From Pricia mediterranea (GTDB lineage Bacteria; Bacteroidota; Bacteroidia; Flavobacteriales; Flavobacteriaceae): a stretch of 64,000 bases of DNA. The notes beneath the pieces are model-generated. The model worked only from the letters and a program-made list of their open reading frames with translations. It ran no database searches and was not told where the DNA came from. The stretch is taken from positions 1 through 64,000 of the forward strand of contig NZ_JAVTTP010000001.1 of assembly GCF_032248455.1 (NCBI RefSeq). Reading direction: 5' to 3'. A program made the position numbers and the translations under genes. This document shows positions 34,065 through 42,862 of the stretch, in pieces; within the stretch, counting starts at the first letter, position 1; every line of letters begins with the position of its first letter.

Positions 34065-36200
34065 CTAAATTTTTCCCTCCAAATCTAGCAGAAAGGCATA
34101 CTCCTTGGCTACCTCTTTCAATGCTTCAAATCGGCCGGAAGCCCCACCGTGCCCGGCATCCATATTGATATCGAACAGCAATTGATGGTTATCGGTCTTT
34201 ACCTCTCGCAGTTTGGCCACCCATTTGGCCGGCTCAAAATATTGGACCTGGGAATCGTGCAGTCCCGTTGTCACGAGCATGTTCGGATAGGCCTGCGCCT
34301 TGACCTGGTCGTAGGGCGAGTACGACTTCATGTAGTCATACGATTCTTTTTCATTGGGATTGCCCCATTCGTCGTATTCCCCCGTGGTGAGGGGGATTGA
34401 ATCGTCGAGCATCGTGGTCACGACATCGACAAAAGGTACCGCGGCGATTACCCCATTATAAAGTTCCGGTGCCATGTTGACTACCGCCCCCATCAACAAG
34501 CCACCCGCGGAACCGCCCATGGCATAAAGGTGACCGGGACTGGTATAGCCCTCGGAAATCAGATATTTGGAGGAGTCCACAAAATCGGTAAAGGAATTTT
34601 TCTTTTTGAGCAGTTTACCGTCCTCGTACCAAGGTCGGCCAAGGTACTGTCCCCCGCGAATATGGGCGAGGGCGTAAACGAAGCCCCGGTCTAAAAGGCT
34701 CAGGCGTACGCTGGAAAAATAAGGGTCAATTGTCGCCCCGTACGAACCGTAGGCATATTGCAGAATCGGCGTGTTTTCATCCAATTTTGTATCCTTGTGA
34801 TAAACAATCGATAAGGGTACCTTCACCCCGTCGCGTGCCGTGGCCCAAACCCTTATTTCCACATAATTGTCCTTATCAAAATTGCCACCAAGTACTTCCT
34901 GCTCCTTTTTTACCTCCTTTTCCTTCGTGCGCATGTTGAAATCGACAACAGAAGTGGGCGTGGTCATTGAAGTATAGACATAGCGTAAGGTCTCGGTATC
35001 GAAATCGGGATTTCGGCTTACCCCAGCGGTAAAGGTTTCACTGTCAAAGGGTAAATAATAACTATCCGAACCATCCCATCGGACAACCTTAATTTTGTTG
35101 AGTCCCATTTCACGTTCAGAAAGCACGTAATACTCCTTAAAGATATCGATATCCTCTAAAAGTACTTCCTCCCGATGGGGAATGAACTCCTCCCAATGCT
35201 GTGCAGCCGTTTGGTCTTCCCCGACACGCATTAATTTAAAGTTGGTCGCCCCGTCTTTATTGGTGAGTACGTAGAAATGGTCGTCATAATGGGCAATACT
35301 GTATTCGACACCCCTAGTTCTGGGGGAAAACATTTTGAGGGCCGCATCGGGCTTGTCCGCCCGCAGTATCTGGTATTCCGAGGTCAGGGTGCTTACCGAG
35401 CCGATCACAATATATTTTTTTGACTTGGTTTTGTACACAAAGGTGCGGAACGTATCGTCTTTTTCCTCGAAGACCAACTCGTCGTCTTTGGAAGGGGTAC
35501 CCAATTTGTGCTTATAAATTTTATCGGAACGTAGCGTAACAGGATCTTTCTTGCTGTAGAACAGGGTTTTGTTGTCATCGGCCCAAACGGAACCGCCGGT
35601 CGTGTTCTCGATCTTATCGTCGTATATTTCCCCGGTCCACAAATTTTTTATTTGAATGTGGTACTGTCGGCGGGAAACGGTATCGACGCCAAAAGCGGCC
35701 ATGGTGTTATCGGGACTCACAGCGATACCTCCGATACTGAAGTAGTCGTGCCCCTCGGCCATTTCGTTCCCGTTGAACATAATCTCTTCCTCGGCATCCA
35801 AAGTTCTCTTTTTTCGGGAATAGATCGGATATTCCTTACCGGTCTCGTAGCGGGATATGTACCAGTACCCGTTCTTTTTGTAGGGTACGGAAGAATCATC
35901 CTCCTTGATACGGGATTTCATTTCGTGAAAAAGCGAATCCTGAAAAGCCCTTGTGTGGGCAGTCAGCGCATTGTAGTACGCATTTTCGGCTTCCAGATAC
36001 GCTATCACCTCGGGATTTTCCCTATCTTTCATCCAATAGTAATCATCGACCCTAACATCGCCGTGCTTCTCCAGTTTTTCGGGAATTTTTTTGGCTACGG
36101 GAGTGGTAACTTCTTCCATATCTCTTTCTTGACTATAATTTGAGATCGCAAATGTAAGGCATAGCGTCAGAAGGACATTTCTTTTAAAGGGATGTTTCAT
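34065..36200 (-). CDS. S9 family oligopeptidase B, exported
   Basis: A 711-residue prolyl-oligopeptidase-family serine peptidase. A signal peptide (NVLLTLCLTFAISNYSQ) places it outside the cytoplasm, unlike the E. coli enzyme. A beta-propeller covers about 75-430 and the alpha/beta hydrolase domain follows, with ALAHIRGGQYLG, nucleophile motif MGGSAGGLL, acid in GLHDSQVQY and histidine in DAGHGGASG. Oligopeptidase B cleaves short peptides after basic residues. ATG at 36200 was preferred to a TTG two codons upstream. It stands alone with no terminator identified. Confidence 0.9.
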   Translation of the reverse strand: MKHPFKRNVLLTLCLTFAISNYSQERDMEEVTTPVAKKIPEKLEKHGDVRVDDYYWMKDRENPEVIAYLEAENAYYNALTAHTRAFQDSLFHEMKSRIKEDDSSVPYKKNGYWYISRYETGKEYPIYSRKKRTLDAEEEIMFNGNEMAEGHDYFSIGGIAVSPDNTMAAFGVDTVSRRQYHIQIKNLWTGEIYDDKIENTTGGSVWADDNKTLFYSKKDPVTLRSDKIYKHKLGTPSKDDELVFEEKDDTFRTFVYKTKSKKYIVIGSVSTLTSEYQILRADKPDAALKMFSPRTRGVEYSIAHYDDHFYVLTNKDGATNFKLMRVGEDQTAAQHWEEFIPHREEVLLEDIDIFKEYYVLSEREMGLNKIKVVRWDGSDSYYLPFDSETFTAGVSRNPDFDTETLRYVYTSMTTPTSVVDFNMRTKEKEVKKEQEVLGGNFDKDNYVEIRVWATARDGVKVPLSIVYHKDTKLDENTPILQYAYGSYGATIDPYFSSVRLSLLDRGFVYALAHIRGGQYLGRPWYEDGKLLKKKNSFTDFVDSSKYLISEGYTSPGHLYAMGGSAGGLLMGAVVNMAPELYNGVIAAVPFVDVVTTMLDDSIPLTTGEYDEWGNPNEKESYDYMKSYSPYDQVKAQAYPNMLVTTGLHDSQVQYFEPAKWVAKLREVKTDNHQLLFDINMDAGHGGASGRFEALKEVAKEYAFLLDLEGKI

Positions 36201-36397
36201 ATGCAAGGGGATGTTTTAGTTTAGGGTATTATTGGACGTAAATGGCGACAATGGCCCTGCATTGACCAAATGGCCAGCTCAATCGCTTACCGGTATTAGG
36301 ATGGTCTCGGCACCCTTTACAGCACACCTTCTACAACAATCTTTCTGCACCGGACGGATAGTGGCGGGCCGATAGCGCAAATCCTGCGACAATTTAG

Positions 36398-36405
36398 TAA
36401 TTTTG
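36398..36405 (+). promoter_or_regulatory. Promoter -7 box (TAATTTTG) of the YbaB gene
   Basis: Exact TANNTTTG, 28 bases before the ATG at 36434, in an A/T-rich leader. Confidence 0.5.
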
Positions 36406-36433
36406 GAAACGCAAATTTTTAAAAATTACAATT

Positions 36434-36763
36434 ATGTTCGGAGATATGATGGGAATGATGGGAAAACTCAAGGAGACCCAAGAAAAAGTGACCGCTACCA
36501 AAAAACGGTTGGATACGGTACTGCTGGATGAAAAGTCCGCCGAGGACGCTGTGCAGGTCACGATAACCGCCAACCGGGAAATCAAGAAGATTGAAATAGA
36601 CGACAGTCTTTTAGAGGATAAGGACCAGTTGGAAGACTACCTGATCCTGACCCTCAATAAAGCCATTGAAAAAGCGACCCAGGTCAACGAAACCGAACTG
36701 GCCGCCGTGGCCAAGGAAGGCATGCCCAACATTCCCGGAATGGACGCGCTTCTTGGGAAATAA
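36434..36763 (+). CDS. YbaB/EbfC nucleoid-associated protein
   Basis: A 109-residue small DNA-binding protein. Starts with [19 protein letters not shown], a methionine- and lysine-rich helix typical of the family, followed by [20 protein letters not shown] beta strands and ending in a helix and [10 protein letters not shown]. Binds DNA as a dimer and may assist chromosome organisation or recombination. There is no recR or dnaX beside it as in many bacteria. Good promoter box upstream; 70 bases before oxyR. Confidence 0.93.
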   Translation: MFGDMMGMMGKLKETQEKVTATKKRLDTVLLDEKSAEDAVQVTITANREIKKIEIDDSLLEDKDQLEDYLILTLNKAIEKATQVNETELAAVAKEGMPNIPGMDALLGK

Positions 36764-36833
36764 CTATTACCGTTCGTAACCCCATAGTTTTTATCGATAG
36801 TTTCCTTACTTTTATCCGCTGAAACATCGAACT

Positions 36834-37775
36834 ATGACCATCACCCAATTGCACTACGTACTGGCCGTTGCAGAATATCAAAATTTTACTTTAGCCGCCG
36901 AAAAATGTTTTGTGACCCAGCCGACTTTGAGCATGCAAGTGCAGAAGTTGGAAGATGAGTTGGATATTTTGATTTTCGACCGTGGCAAAAAGCCTATCGG
37001 TGTTACCCAGGTCGGTAGAAAAATCGTCGCCCAAGCAAGAAATATCGTCAATGAGGCCAACCGGATTCAAGACGTCGTCGATCAGGAAAAAGGATACGTC
37101 GGCGGCGATTTTACACTTGGCATAATCCCTACGGTCATGCCAACCCTGCTTCCGATGTTCCTAAAAACGTTCATCACCAAATACCCCAAGGTAAACCTGA
37201 TTATTAAGGAACAGCATACCGAAAGTCTGATACAGAACCTTAGAGATGGCCATCTAGATGCTGGCATTGCCGCGACGCCTCTTGAAATCGAAAATCTCAG
37301 GGAACGCCCCCTCTATTACGAACCATTTGTGGGCTATGTGCCCGATAACCATCGTTTAGCGAAGCATGATAATATAACCCCCGAAGACCTGGACATCAAC
37401 GATATATTACTTTTGAGGGACGGCCACTGTTTTCGTGAAGGGATTATCAATCTCTGCGAGGCTTCCGAAAATTTTGAAGATTCGAACTTTAGACTACAAA
37501 GCGGCAGTTTTGAGACCTTGGTCAACCTTGCTGACGAGGGCCTTGGCATGACGCTTTTGCCCTTTTTGCACACTTTGGAACTCGAAGGGGGAAAGAAGAA
37601 GAACCTGCGCCATTTCAAAAAGCCTTCGCCCGCCCGCGAGGTGAGCCTTATTCATCACAAGAGCGAACTGAAAATTCAGATTACCGAGGCCATGAAAGAT
37701 GTAATCGCCGGAATCGTAAGGGGTGCGATCGCATTTCAGGATGTGAAGATTGTCAGTCCCCTAGGAAAGAGATAA
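36834..37775 (+). CDS. oxyR: LysR-type peroxide sensor OxyR
   Basis: A 313-residue LysR-family regulator. The N-terminal winged helix-turn-helix (residues 1-60) includes NFTLAAEKCFVTQPTLSMQV. The regulatory domain carries the OxyR redox pair in GHCFREGIINLC: Cys199 and Cys208, the same numbers and C-x8-C spacing as in E. coli, so peroxide sensing by disulfide formation is likely. It would activate catalase, peroxiredoxin and iron-storage genes. bcp and trxB in this window are plausible targets (inference). It is followed by a small minus-strand gene. Confidence 0.93.
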   Translation: MTITQLHYVLAVAEYQNFTLAAEKCFVTQPTLSMQVQKLEDELDILIFDRGKKPIGVTQVGRKIVAQARNIVNEANRIQDVVDQEKGYVGGDFTLGIIPTVMPTLLPMFLKTFITKYPKVNLIIKEQHTESLIQNLRDGHLDAGIAATPLEIENLRERPLYYEPFVGYVPDNHRLAKHDNITPEDLDINDILLLRDGHCFREGIINLCEASENFEDSNFRLQSGSFETLVNLADEGLGMTLLPFLHTLELEGGKKKNLRHFKKPSPAREVSLIHHKSELKIQITEAMKDVIAGIVRGAIAFQDVKIVSPLGKR

Positions 37776-37812
37776 GAATGGCCCCTCTAATTTCGAAGGG
37801 CCGGTGATTAAA
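37776..37812. terminator. Weak stem-loop between convergent genes
   Basis: GGCCC and GGGCC arms around 37783-37803 with a longer loop. Only short T stretches follow, so efficiency is doubtful. Confidence 0.3.
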
Positions 37813-38005
37813 CTTTTATGTAAAGAAGACTTTGCTGTAGCTCCGGCTTGTCGGTAATAAACTGTTGCAACCAGTTTTTAAGTTCTTCGATTTCCTCCGG
37901 AAGCAATCTTGAAATCGCTTTTTTCAGTTCCTTATAAAAAAGCTGTGTATCGAAACTGACTTTTTTGAGTACTGTCTTGGTGTACTCAAGCATGCTGTTA
38001 GCCAT
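37808..38005 (-). CDS. Small conserved helical protein (65 aa)
   Basis: A highly charged all-helical protein, MANSMLEYTKTVLKKVSFD at the start and LLPEEIEELKNWLQQFITDK later, a type found widely across Flavobacteriia as a short protein of unknown function. ATG at 38005 chosen over a TTG two codons earlier. Convergent with oxyR. Confidence 0.7.
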   Translation of the reverse strand: MANSMLEYTKTVLKKVSFDTQLFYKELKKAISRLLPEEIEELKNWLQQFITDKPELQQSLLYIKV

Positions 38006-38322
38006 ATCCAAAAATGTTTAAGAGATTAGTCGTTTATGCCGCTTTGGTCCGTATAAAGTTAAACAAAAAAGTCTTATCCATGTTGTGAGGCAGTAGTTAA
38101 ATGTTTATCAAGATCATGTTAAAGACGCACTTCATGGGCCGCCATAAGGGAAGTCACCGGAGATTCAATATCAATTTAAAATTCATGTCAATGGTAAGAC
38201 TATCTTTAAAATATGGGGAATGTGCCTATGGGACTATATGTACAAAAAAACAGTGTTTCTTCCCGATAATTATTCCTTAACTCAATAACTTCGTCCACAT
38301 CATAAAAAAATACCTGATCAAT
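38006..38322. other. Intergenic region, nothing recognised
   Basis: About 317 A/T-rich bases between divergent genes; contains no supported gene. Near 38286 a TAACTTCG resembles a promoter -7 box for the PBP gene with one mismatch. Confidence 0.4.
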
Positions 38323-39591
38323 ATGAAACCTCTACTTTTTGGGTTTATGCTGGCATCCCTATTGTTGGGATGTGCCTCCGCCAAAAAAAACGTTCAACGC
38401 ACGACGGATAGCGTTTTCGCATCCCCATTTTATGACCAACAGTTTACGGGGGTGCTTATTTTGGATGCTGGTACTAAAGACACCCTCTACGCCCGGAACA
38501 GCGAAAAATATTTCACCCCGGCAAGCAATACCAAGATTTTCACCCTTTTTGCCGCCCTTCAGTTTTTACCGGACAAAATTCCCGCCTTAAAATATGTGAC
38601 GCAAAACGACACGCTATATGTAGAGGGCACGGGTGATCCCTCGTTTTTACATCCGCATTTTATGGATAGTACCGCTTTGAATTTTTTGCACGGCCATCGG
38701 AATATTTCCCTACACTTGGACAATTTTGTAGAGAACAGGTATGGACCGGGATGGGCATGGGGCGACTATCAATATTATTATCAGCCCGAGCGGACTGCAT
38801 TTCCCCTCTACGGGAACGTCGTGACCCTACATAATTCCGAATCCGTCAAGGTGGTGCCCACATATCTTTATGACAAAGTGGTGCCCATCGATTATACCCT
38901 ACGCCGCGAATTGGACAGGAATTTGTTCTACTTTGGGAAGACCCGAAAAGATACCCTCGAAATTCCTTTTAAGACGGATACCACTCTAATAAAAACGCTG
39001 TTGGAGGATGTTTTAGGAAAAAAACTTAGCCTTGCCGACCGGATGCCCGCGGGCGAAAAGAACGTTTTATATAGCCTTCCCTCTGATTCCCTCTACCGAC
39101 GGATGATGCACAAAAGTGATAACATGATCGCGGAGCAACTTCTGATTTTGGCTTCCTCTACGCTATCCGATACCCTCGATGGCGGAAAAGTTCGGGATTC
39201 CGTTTTGAGCAATCAACTGGCGGACCTCGAACAGCCCCCGCGCTGGGTCGATGGATCGGGGCTCTCCCGCTACAACCTGTTCACTCCCGAATCGATGGTA
39301 CAGGTACTTTCGAAATTACATGAGCAAGTGCCGGAGCAGCGCCTGTTCGATATTTTTCCCGCAGGGGGCGTGTCGGGTACGCTCGAGGATTGGTACCCCG
39401 GTAATCCCGATCCCTACATTTATGCCAAGACCGGAACCTTGGGCAACGTACATTGTGTCAGCGGTTATTTGGTCACAAATTCGGGAAAGACCTTGATATT
39501 CAGTTTTATGAACAACCACTATCGGCATCAAAGCTCGGAAATAAAAAAAAGGATGCAACTTATTTTTGAGACTATTCGGGACACGTACTGA
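38323..39591 (+). CDS. dacB: D-alanyl-D-alanine carboxypeptidase/endopeptidase (PBP4-like lipoprotein)
   Basis: A 422-residue penicillin-binding protein of peptidase family S13. Lipobox ASLLLGC (Cys17) anchors it to a membrane. Active-site motifs: SNTK (68-71), SDN in MHKSDNMIAEQ near 266, and KTG in YAKTGTLG near 367. It trims or cleaves peptidoglycan crosslinks in the periplasm. Length is a little shorter than E. coli DacB, with a smaller inserted domain. No obvious operon partner. Confidence 0.92.
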   Translation: MKPLLFGFMLASLLLGCASAKKNVQRTTDSVFASPFYDQQFTGVLILDAGTKDTLYARNSEKYFTPASNTKIFTLFAALQFLPDKIPALKYVTQNDTLYVEGTGDPSFLHPHFMDSTALNFLHGHRNISLHLDNFVENRYGPGWAWGDYQYYYQPERTAFPLYGNVVTLHNSESVKVVPTYLYDKVVPIDYTLRRELDRNLFYFGKTRKDTLEIPFKTDTTLIKTLLEDVLGKKLSLADRMPAGEKNVLYSLPSDSLYRRMMHKSDNMIAEQLLILASSTLSDTLDGGKVRDSVLSNQLADLEQPPRWVDGSGLSRYNLFTPESMVQVLSKLHEQVPEQRLFDIFPAGGVSGTLEDWYPGNPDPYIYAKTGTLGNVHCVSGYLVTNSGKTLIFSFMNNHYRHQSSEIKKRMQLIFETIRDTY

Positions 39592-39692
39592 ATTCCAGAG
39601 TAGAGCGAAAAGGTAGAGCAAAGAGACAAGAAGGGTAACAGGCGACGGTGGACGGTAGATGGATGTAACGGAAGACGGGTGGGGCGAATCCT

Positions 39693-40280
39693 TTATTTTT
39701 CAAACAGCCCTTGTATCGTCGCATGTTGTAATAAAACGATGGTTTTCACATCCTTTATTTCGCCGGTTTTGACCATTTCCATGGCTTTTTCGAACGAAAC
39801 TTCCAATACCTCAATGTTCTCCGTTTCGTCTTGGGCGCCGCCGCCCGCGTTGACTTTCATGCTATCCTCATAGGCTCCCACAAAAAAATGCATGATTTCG
39901 GTTACCGCTCCCGGAGAGGTGTAGGCCTCCAGTACTCTCTCCACCTTTTCGATTCGGAAACCCGTTTCCTCTTCCACTTCCTTTTTAATTCGAACCTCCG
40001 GCAGGGCGTTGTCCAACACGCCCGCGCAGACCTCCATCATCATCCCGTTTTGGTTCCCGTTTACATAGGTCGGCATCCGAAATTGACGGGTCAAGATCAC
40101 CGTTCCCTTGTCCTTATTGTAAAGAAGGATACAAACCCCGCTCCCTCTATCGTAACTTTCCCGTTCCTGAGTTTCCCACGACCCGTCTTCTTTTTGGTAG
40201 TCGTAGGTGTACTTCTCGAGCGTGTACCAGTTATCGGATAAAACTTCTTTCTGGATGTTTTTTATGCTACCGTTTTTCAA
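39693..40280 (-). CDS. nudK: Nudix hydrolase, GDP-mannose pyrophosphatase-like (NudK)
   Basis: A 195-residue Nudix protein. The Nudix box AGVLDNALPEVRIKKEVEEETGF carries the metal-binding EVEEE cluster; it is one residue shorter and lacks the first glutamate of the consensus. The N-terminal KEVLSDNWYTLEKYTYDYQ and YDRGSGVCILLYNKDKGTV segments match NudK, which hydrolyses GDP-mannose. There is no ATG: a TATCTTTG promoter box covers the longer TTG start at 40307, so TTG at 40280 was chosen, giving a length close to E. coli NudK. Confidence 0.82.
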   Translation of the reverse strand: MKNGSIKNIQKEVLSDNWYTLEKYTYDYQKEDGSWETQERESYDRGSGVCILLYNKDKGTVILTRQFRMPTYVNGNQNGMMMEVCAGVLDNALPEVRIKKEVEEETGFRIEKVERVLEAYTSPGAVTEIMHFFVGAYEDSMKVNAGGGAQDETENIEVLEVSFEKAMEMVKTGEIKDVKTIVLLQHATIQGLFEK

Positions 40281-40304
40281 GAGATCAATTTTAAAATGGA
40301 AATA

Positions 40305-40312
40305 CAAAGATA
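40305..40312 (-). promoter_or_regulatory. Promoter -7 box (TATCTTTG) of nudK
   Basis: Exact TANNTTTG on the minus strand. Because the longer TTG start falls inside it, translation must begin further down, most likely at TTG 40280. Confidence 0.5.
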
Positions 40313-40541
40313 AAGGTTTAGTAGCCTAACTCTAGGATTTTGCGGACCTGGCCGGTCAGAAATTGCCCCAATCCCTTTAACAAAAAAATATCAAAGGCGG
40401 GATCACACCTCTACCCTGGAACAAAGAAAGCCTTCAGAACATGACTCGCTGGAGCATAGTTAGTTTTTCCGTTTAAATGAATAGATTGGCGGCCGTTTAT
40501 TAAAGAGTAGACATCTGACCCACAATATAGTCCAGAATTTA

Positions 40542-40549
40542 TAACTTTG
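40542..40549 (+). promoter_or_regulatory. Promoter -7 box (TAACTTTG) of the TDT transporter
   Basis: Exact TANNTTTG, 15 bases before ATG 40565; it overlaps the alternative TTG start at 40547. Confidence 0.5.
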
Positions 40550-40564
40550 AAAGGAATCATCCGT

Positions 40565-41629
40565 ATGAGCATTTTTCTGCAAAAAATAAAAAATCTCCTG
40601 CCGGCCTATTTCGCCATGGTAATGGCCACGGGTATCGTTTCGATCGCCTCCTATTTAAACGGTTTTGAACTTTTTGCCTATTCCCTGTTTTACCTGAACC
40701 TGGTGTTCTTGGGAGGCCTAAGCATGATGTTTCTTTATCGGTGCCTATCTTATTCCCGGGAAGTTCTAAACGATTTTAGGAGTTATGTGAAAGGCCCCGG
40801 TTTCTTTACCATTGTGGCAGCCCTGTGTATTATCGGCAATCAATTCATCATGCTCACGGGAAATACGGCAGTTGCAACCCTGCTATTAATACTGGCGGGT
40901 ATAATATGGCTATTTGTAGGGTACGGTTTCTTTTACAATATCACCGTTTCAGGAGCAAAAAAACCACTTAGGGAAGGGATAAATGGTACTTGGCTAGTTA
41001 TTATAGTAGCGATACAGGCCCTGTCGGGATTGATATCTTCCCTCACAGTAGGCAGCCAAACCCATGATTATATCCTCCTGTTCGTGGCTTTATGCCTTTT
41101 CCTGATCGGTTGTATCTTTTATTTGTTCATAATGTCCCTCATCATTTATAGGATGTCCTTTTTCCTACTTAACGCCAACGAATTGGGAGCACCTTATTGG
41201 ATCAACATGGGGGCAACGGCCATTACTACCCTTGCGGGATCTCTGCTGATCCTGCACGAGCAACATTTTAATTTCATCATGGATATAATGCCGTTTATTA
41301 AAGGGTTTACCCTCTTTTTCTGGGCTGCGGGGACCTGGTGGATTCCATTATTGATCATTCTTGGAATGTGGCGCCACCTTATCATGAAAGTACCGGCACC
41401 CATTTCTCCAAATGGGTACGATCCCAGTTATTGGGGAATGGTTTTTCCCTTGGGCATGTACACAGTGGCTACATTTCGATTGAGCCAAGCCTTGGAAGTT
41501 CCTTTTTTAGAGCAGATACCGACCTATTTCGTCTATATCGCCGTATTAGCTTGGCTGGCAGTTGTTATCGGTTTTTTTAGACATTTATTGGATTGGGCCT
41601 TACAAAAGCCAAAATCCGGGGCTTCCTGA
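40565..41629 (+). CDS. TDT-family transporter (TehA/Mae1/SLAC1-like)
   Basis: A 354-residue membrane protein with about ten helices. The start LLPAYFAMVMATGIVSIASY is the typical TDT opening, where the phenylalanine gate and the AMVMATG turn line the pore. Family members export malate, sulfite or other small anions, or confer tellurite resistance. The next gene begins about 160 bases downstream on the same strand, so it may serve the molybdoenzyme operon, but it has its own promoter and co-transcription is uncertain. No substrate residues can be read. Confidence 0.85.
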   Translation: MSIFLQKIKNLLPAYFAMVMATGIVSIASYLNGFELFAYSLFYLNLVFLGGLSMMFLYRCLSYSREVLNDFRSYVKGPGFFTIVAALCIIGNQFIMLTGNTAVATLLLILAGIIWLFVGYGFFYNITVSGAKKPLREGINGTWLVIIVAIQALSGLISSLTVGSQTHDYILLFVALCLFLIGCIFYLFIMSLIIYRMSFFLLNANELGAPYWINMGATAITTLAGSLLILHEQHFNFIMDIMPFIKGFTLFFWAAGTWWIPLLIILGMWRHLIMKVPAPISPNGYDPSYWGMVFPLGMYTVATFRLSQALEVPFLEQIPTYFVYIAVLAWLAVVIGFFRHLLDWALQKPKSGAS

Positions 41630-41791
41630 TACGTCATCTCTCATTTAACTTTTACGTGGTGAACCTATGATTATTTAGAATATTTCTAAAATTCGATCAT
41701 TACTTGAAATATCCAATATTTGCCGGTTTAATTTTTGTTGTTTGTCATAAAACCTCCTAATTTTAAATCGACCACTCAAATCGGCACATTT

Positions 41792-42847
41792 ATGTTCAAG
41801 CTATTTAAAACTTTGGATCGTCTGGCTCTTATCAAGGCCACGATTGCCGCTGTTTTAACTGTTGCAGTGGTTCTTCTGGGTTCTAGGAATCTTCAGAATT
41901 TCGATCCTGCCCTAGTAGCCTACCTTATCGGGACCGTTTTTGCTGTTTTTGGTATCGCCTACCGCTATTCGGTTTGGATCCAGCGTCCGCCTACCAAGCT
42001 TTATTGGCGCAGGAGTATGCAATTTCTTTTTAGCAAGGACTTTGTTCCGAACGCGCTGAGATCTTTCCGGCTCTTTTTAAGGAATATCATGTTGCAACGT
42101 TTTATAGCCCATCGGAGCCGAACGAGGTGGATCGCCCATTTTATGTTAGCTACCGGTTGTCTAATTGCTTTTGCCATTACCATTCCGCTAACTTTCGGAT
42201 GGATACATTTTGAACTACGCCCGGGAGACGATGTCACCTATCACGCCATGCTTTTCGGATTCGAAGCCGGAACTTTTGCGTTGGGTTCCCCTATAGCTTT
42301 TATTGCCTTTCACGGCCTGGTGTGGTGTTCCGTACTGGTGACAATAGGGGCCGTAATCATGATGAAGAGAAGGTTTACCGATGGCGGGTTGATCGCTACC
42401 CAGACCTTTGAGAACGATTGGTTGCCCCTTATTCTTCTTATCGCCATTTCGGTAACGGGACTGGGCATTTCCTATGACTACACTTTTTTGCAGGGAAAGA
42501 CCTATCAGTTCATGGCCGTGACGCACGCGATAACGGTAATATTATTTTTGGTCTGGCTGCCTTTCGGCAAGTTCTTTCACATCTTCCAACGGCTCGCCCA
42601 ACTCGGGGCCAATCTCTATAAACATGAAGGAAAAAGACGCGGGATGGCCCAATGTCCGCATACTAAAAAGGATTTTGCATCTCAGATACATGTTGACGAT
42701 CTTAAAAAAGTAACTAAGAATTTGGGATTTGACTATGATAAAAAAGATGGAACCAATCATCTTGACCTGAGTCCCGAAGGAAAACGCTCCGCTTTGGCCA
42801 AGGCGCACCTCAAGGCAAGGAAGGACGCAGGATATTATTTTGGATAG
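41792..42847 (+). CDS. Multi-pass membrane protein, candidate quinone/heme anchor subunit
   Basis: A 351-residue protein with about six or seven helices followed by an 80-residue cytosolic tail. Histidines lie in or near the helices (RWIAHFMLATG, VTYHAMLFGF, FIAFHGLVWC, AVTHAITVI, KFFHIFQRL), which could ligate b-hemes as in NarI-type cytochromes; this is inference. The tail has a CPHTKKDF motif and ends in ARKDAGYYFG. It may link the quinone pool to the catalytic subunits encoded next, starting 15 bases on. Some databases call relatives MFS transporters, which the topology does not support. ATG at 41792 chosen over a TTG. Confidence 0.7.
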   Translation: MFKLFKTLDRLALIKATIAAVLTVAVVLLGSRNLQNFDPALVAYLIGTVFAVFGIAYRYSVWIQRPPTKLYWRRSMQFLFSKDFVPNALRSFRLFLRNIMLQRFIAHRSRTRWIAHFMLATGCLIAFAITIPLTFGWIHFELRPGDDVTYHAMLFGFEAGTFALGSPIAFIAFHGLVWCSVLVTIGAVIMMKRRFTDGGLIATQTFENDWLPLILLIAISVTGLGISYDYTFLQGKTYQFMAVTHAITVILFLVWLPFGKFFHIFQRLAQLGANLYKHEGKRRGMAQCPHTKKDFASQIHVDDLKKVTKNLGFDYDKKDGTNHLDLSPEGKRSALAKAHLKARKDAGYYFG

Positions 42848-42862
42848 GATTTAAATCTAATA

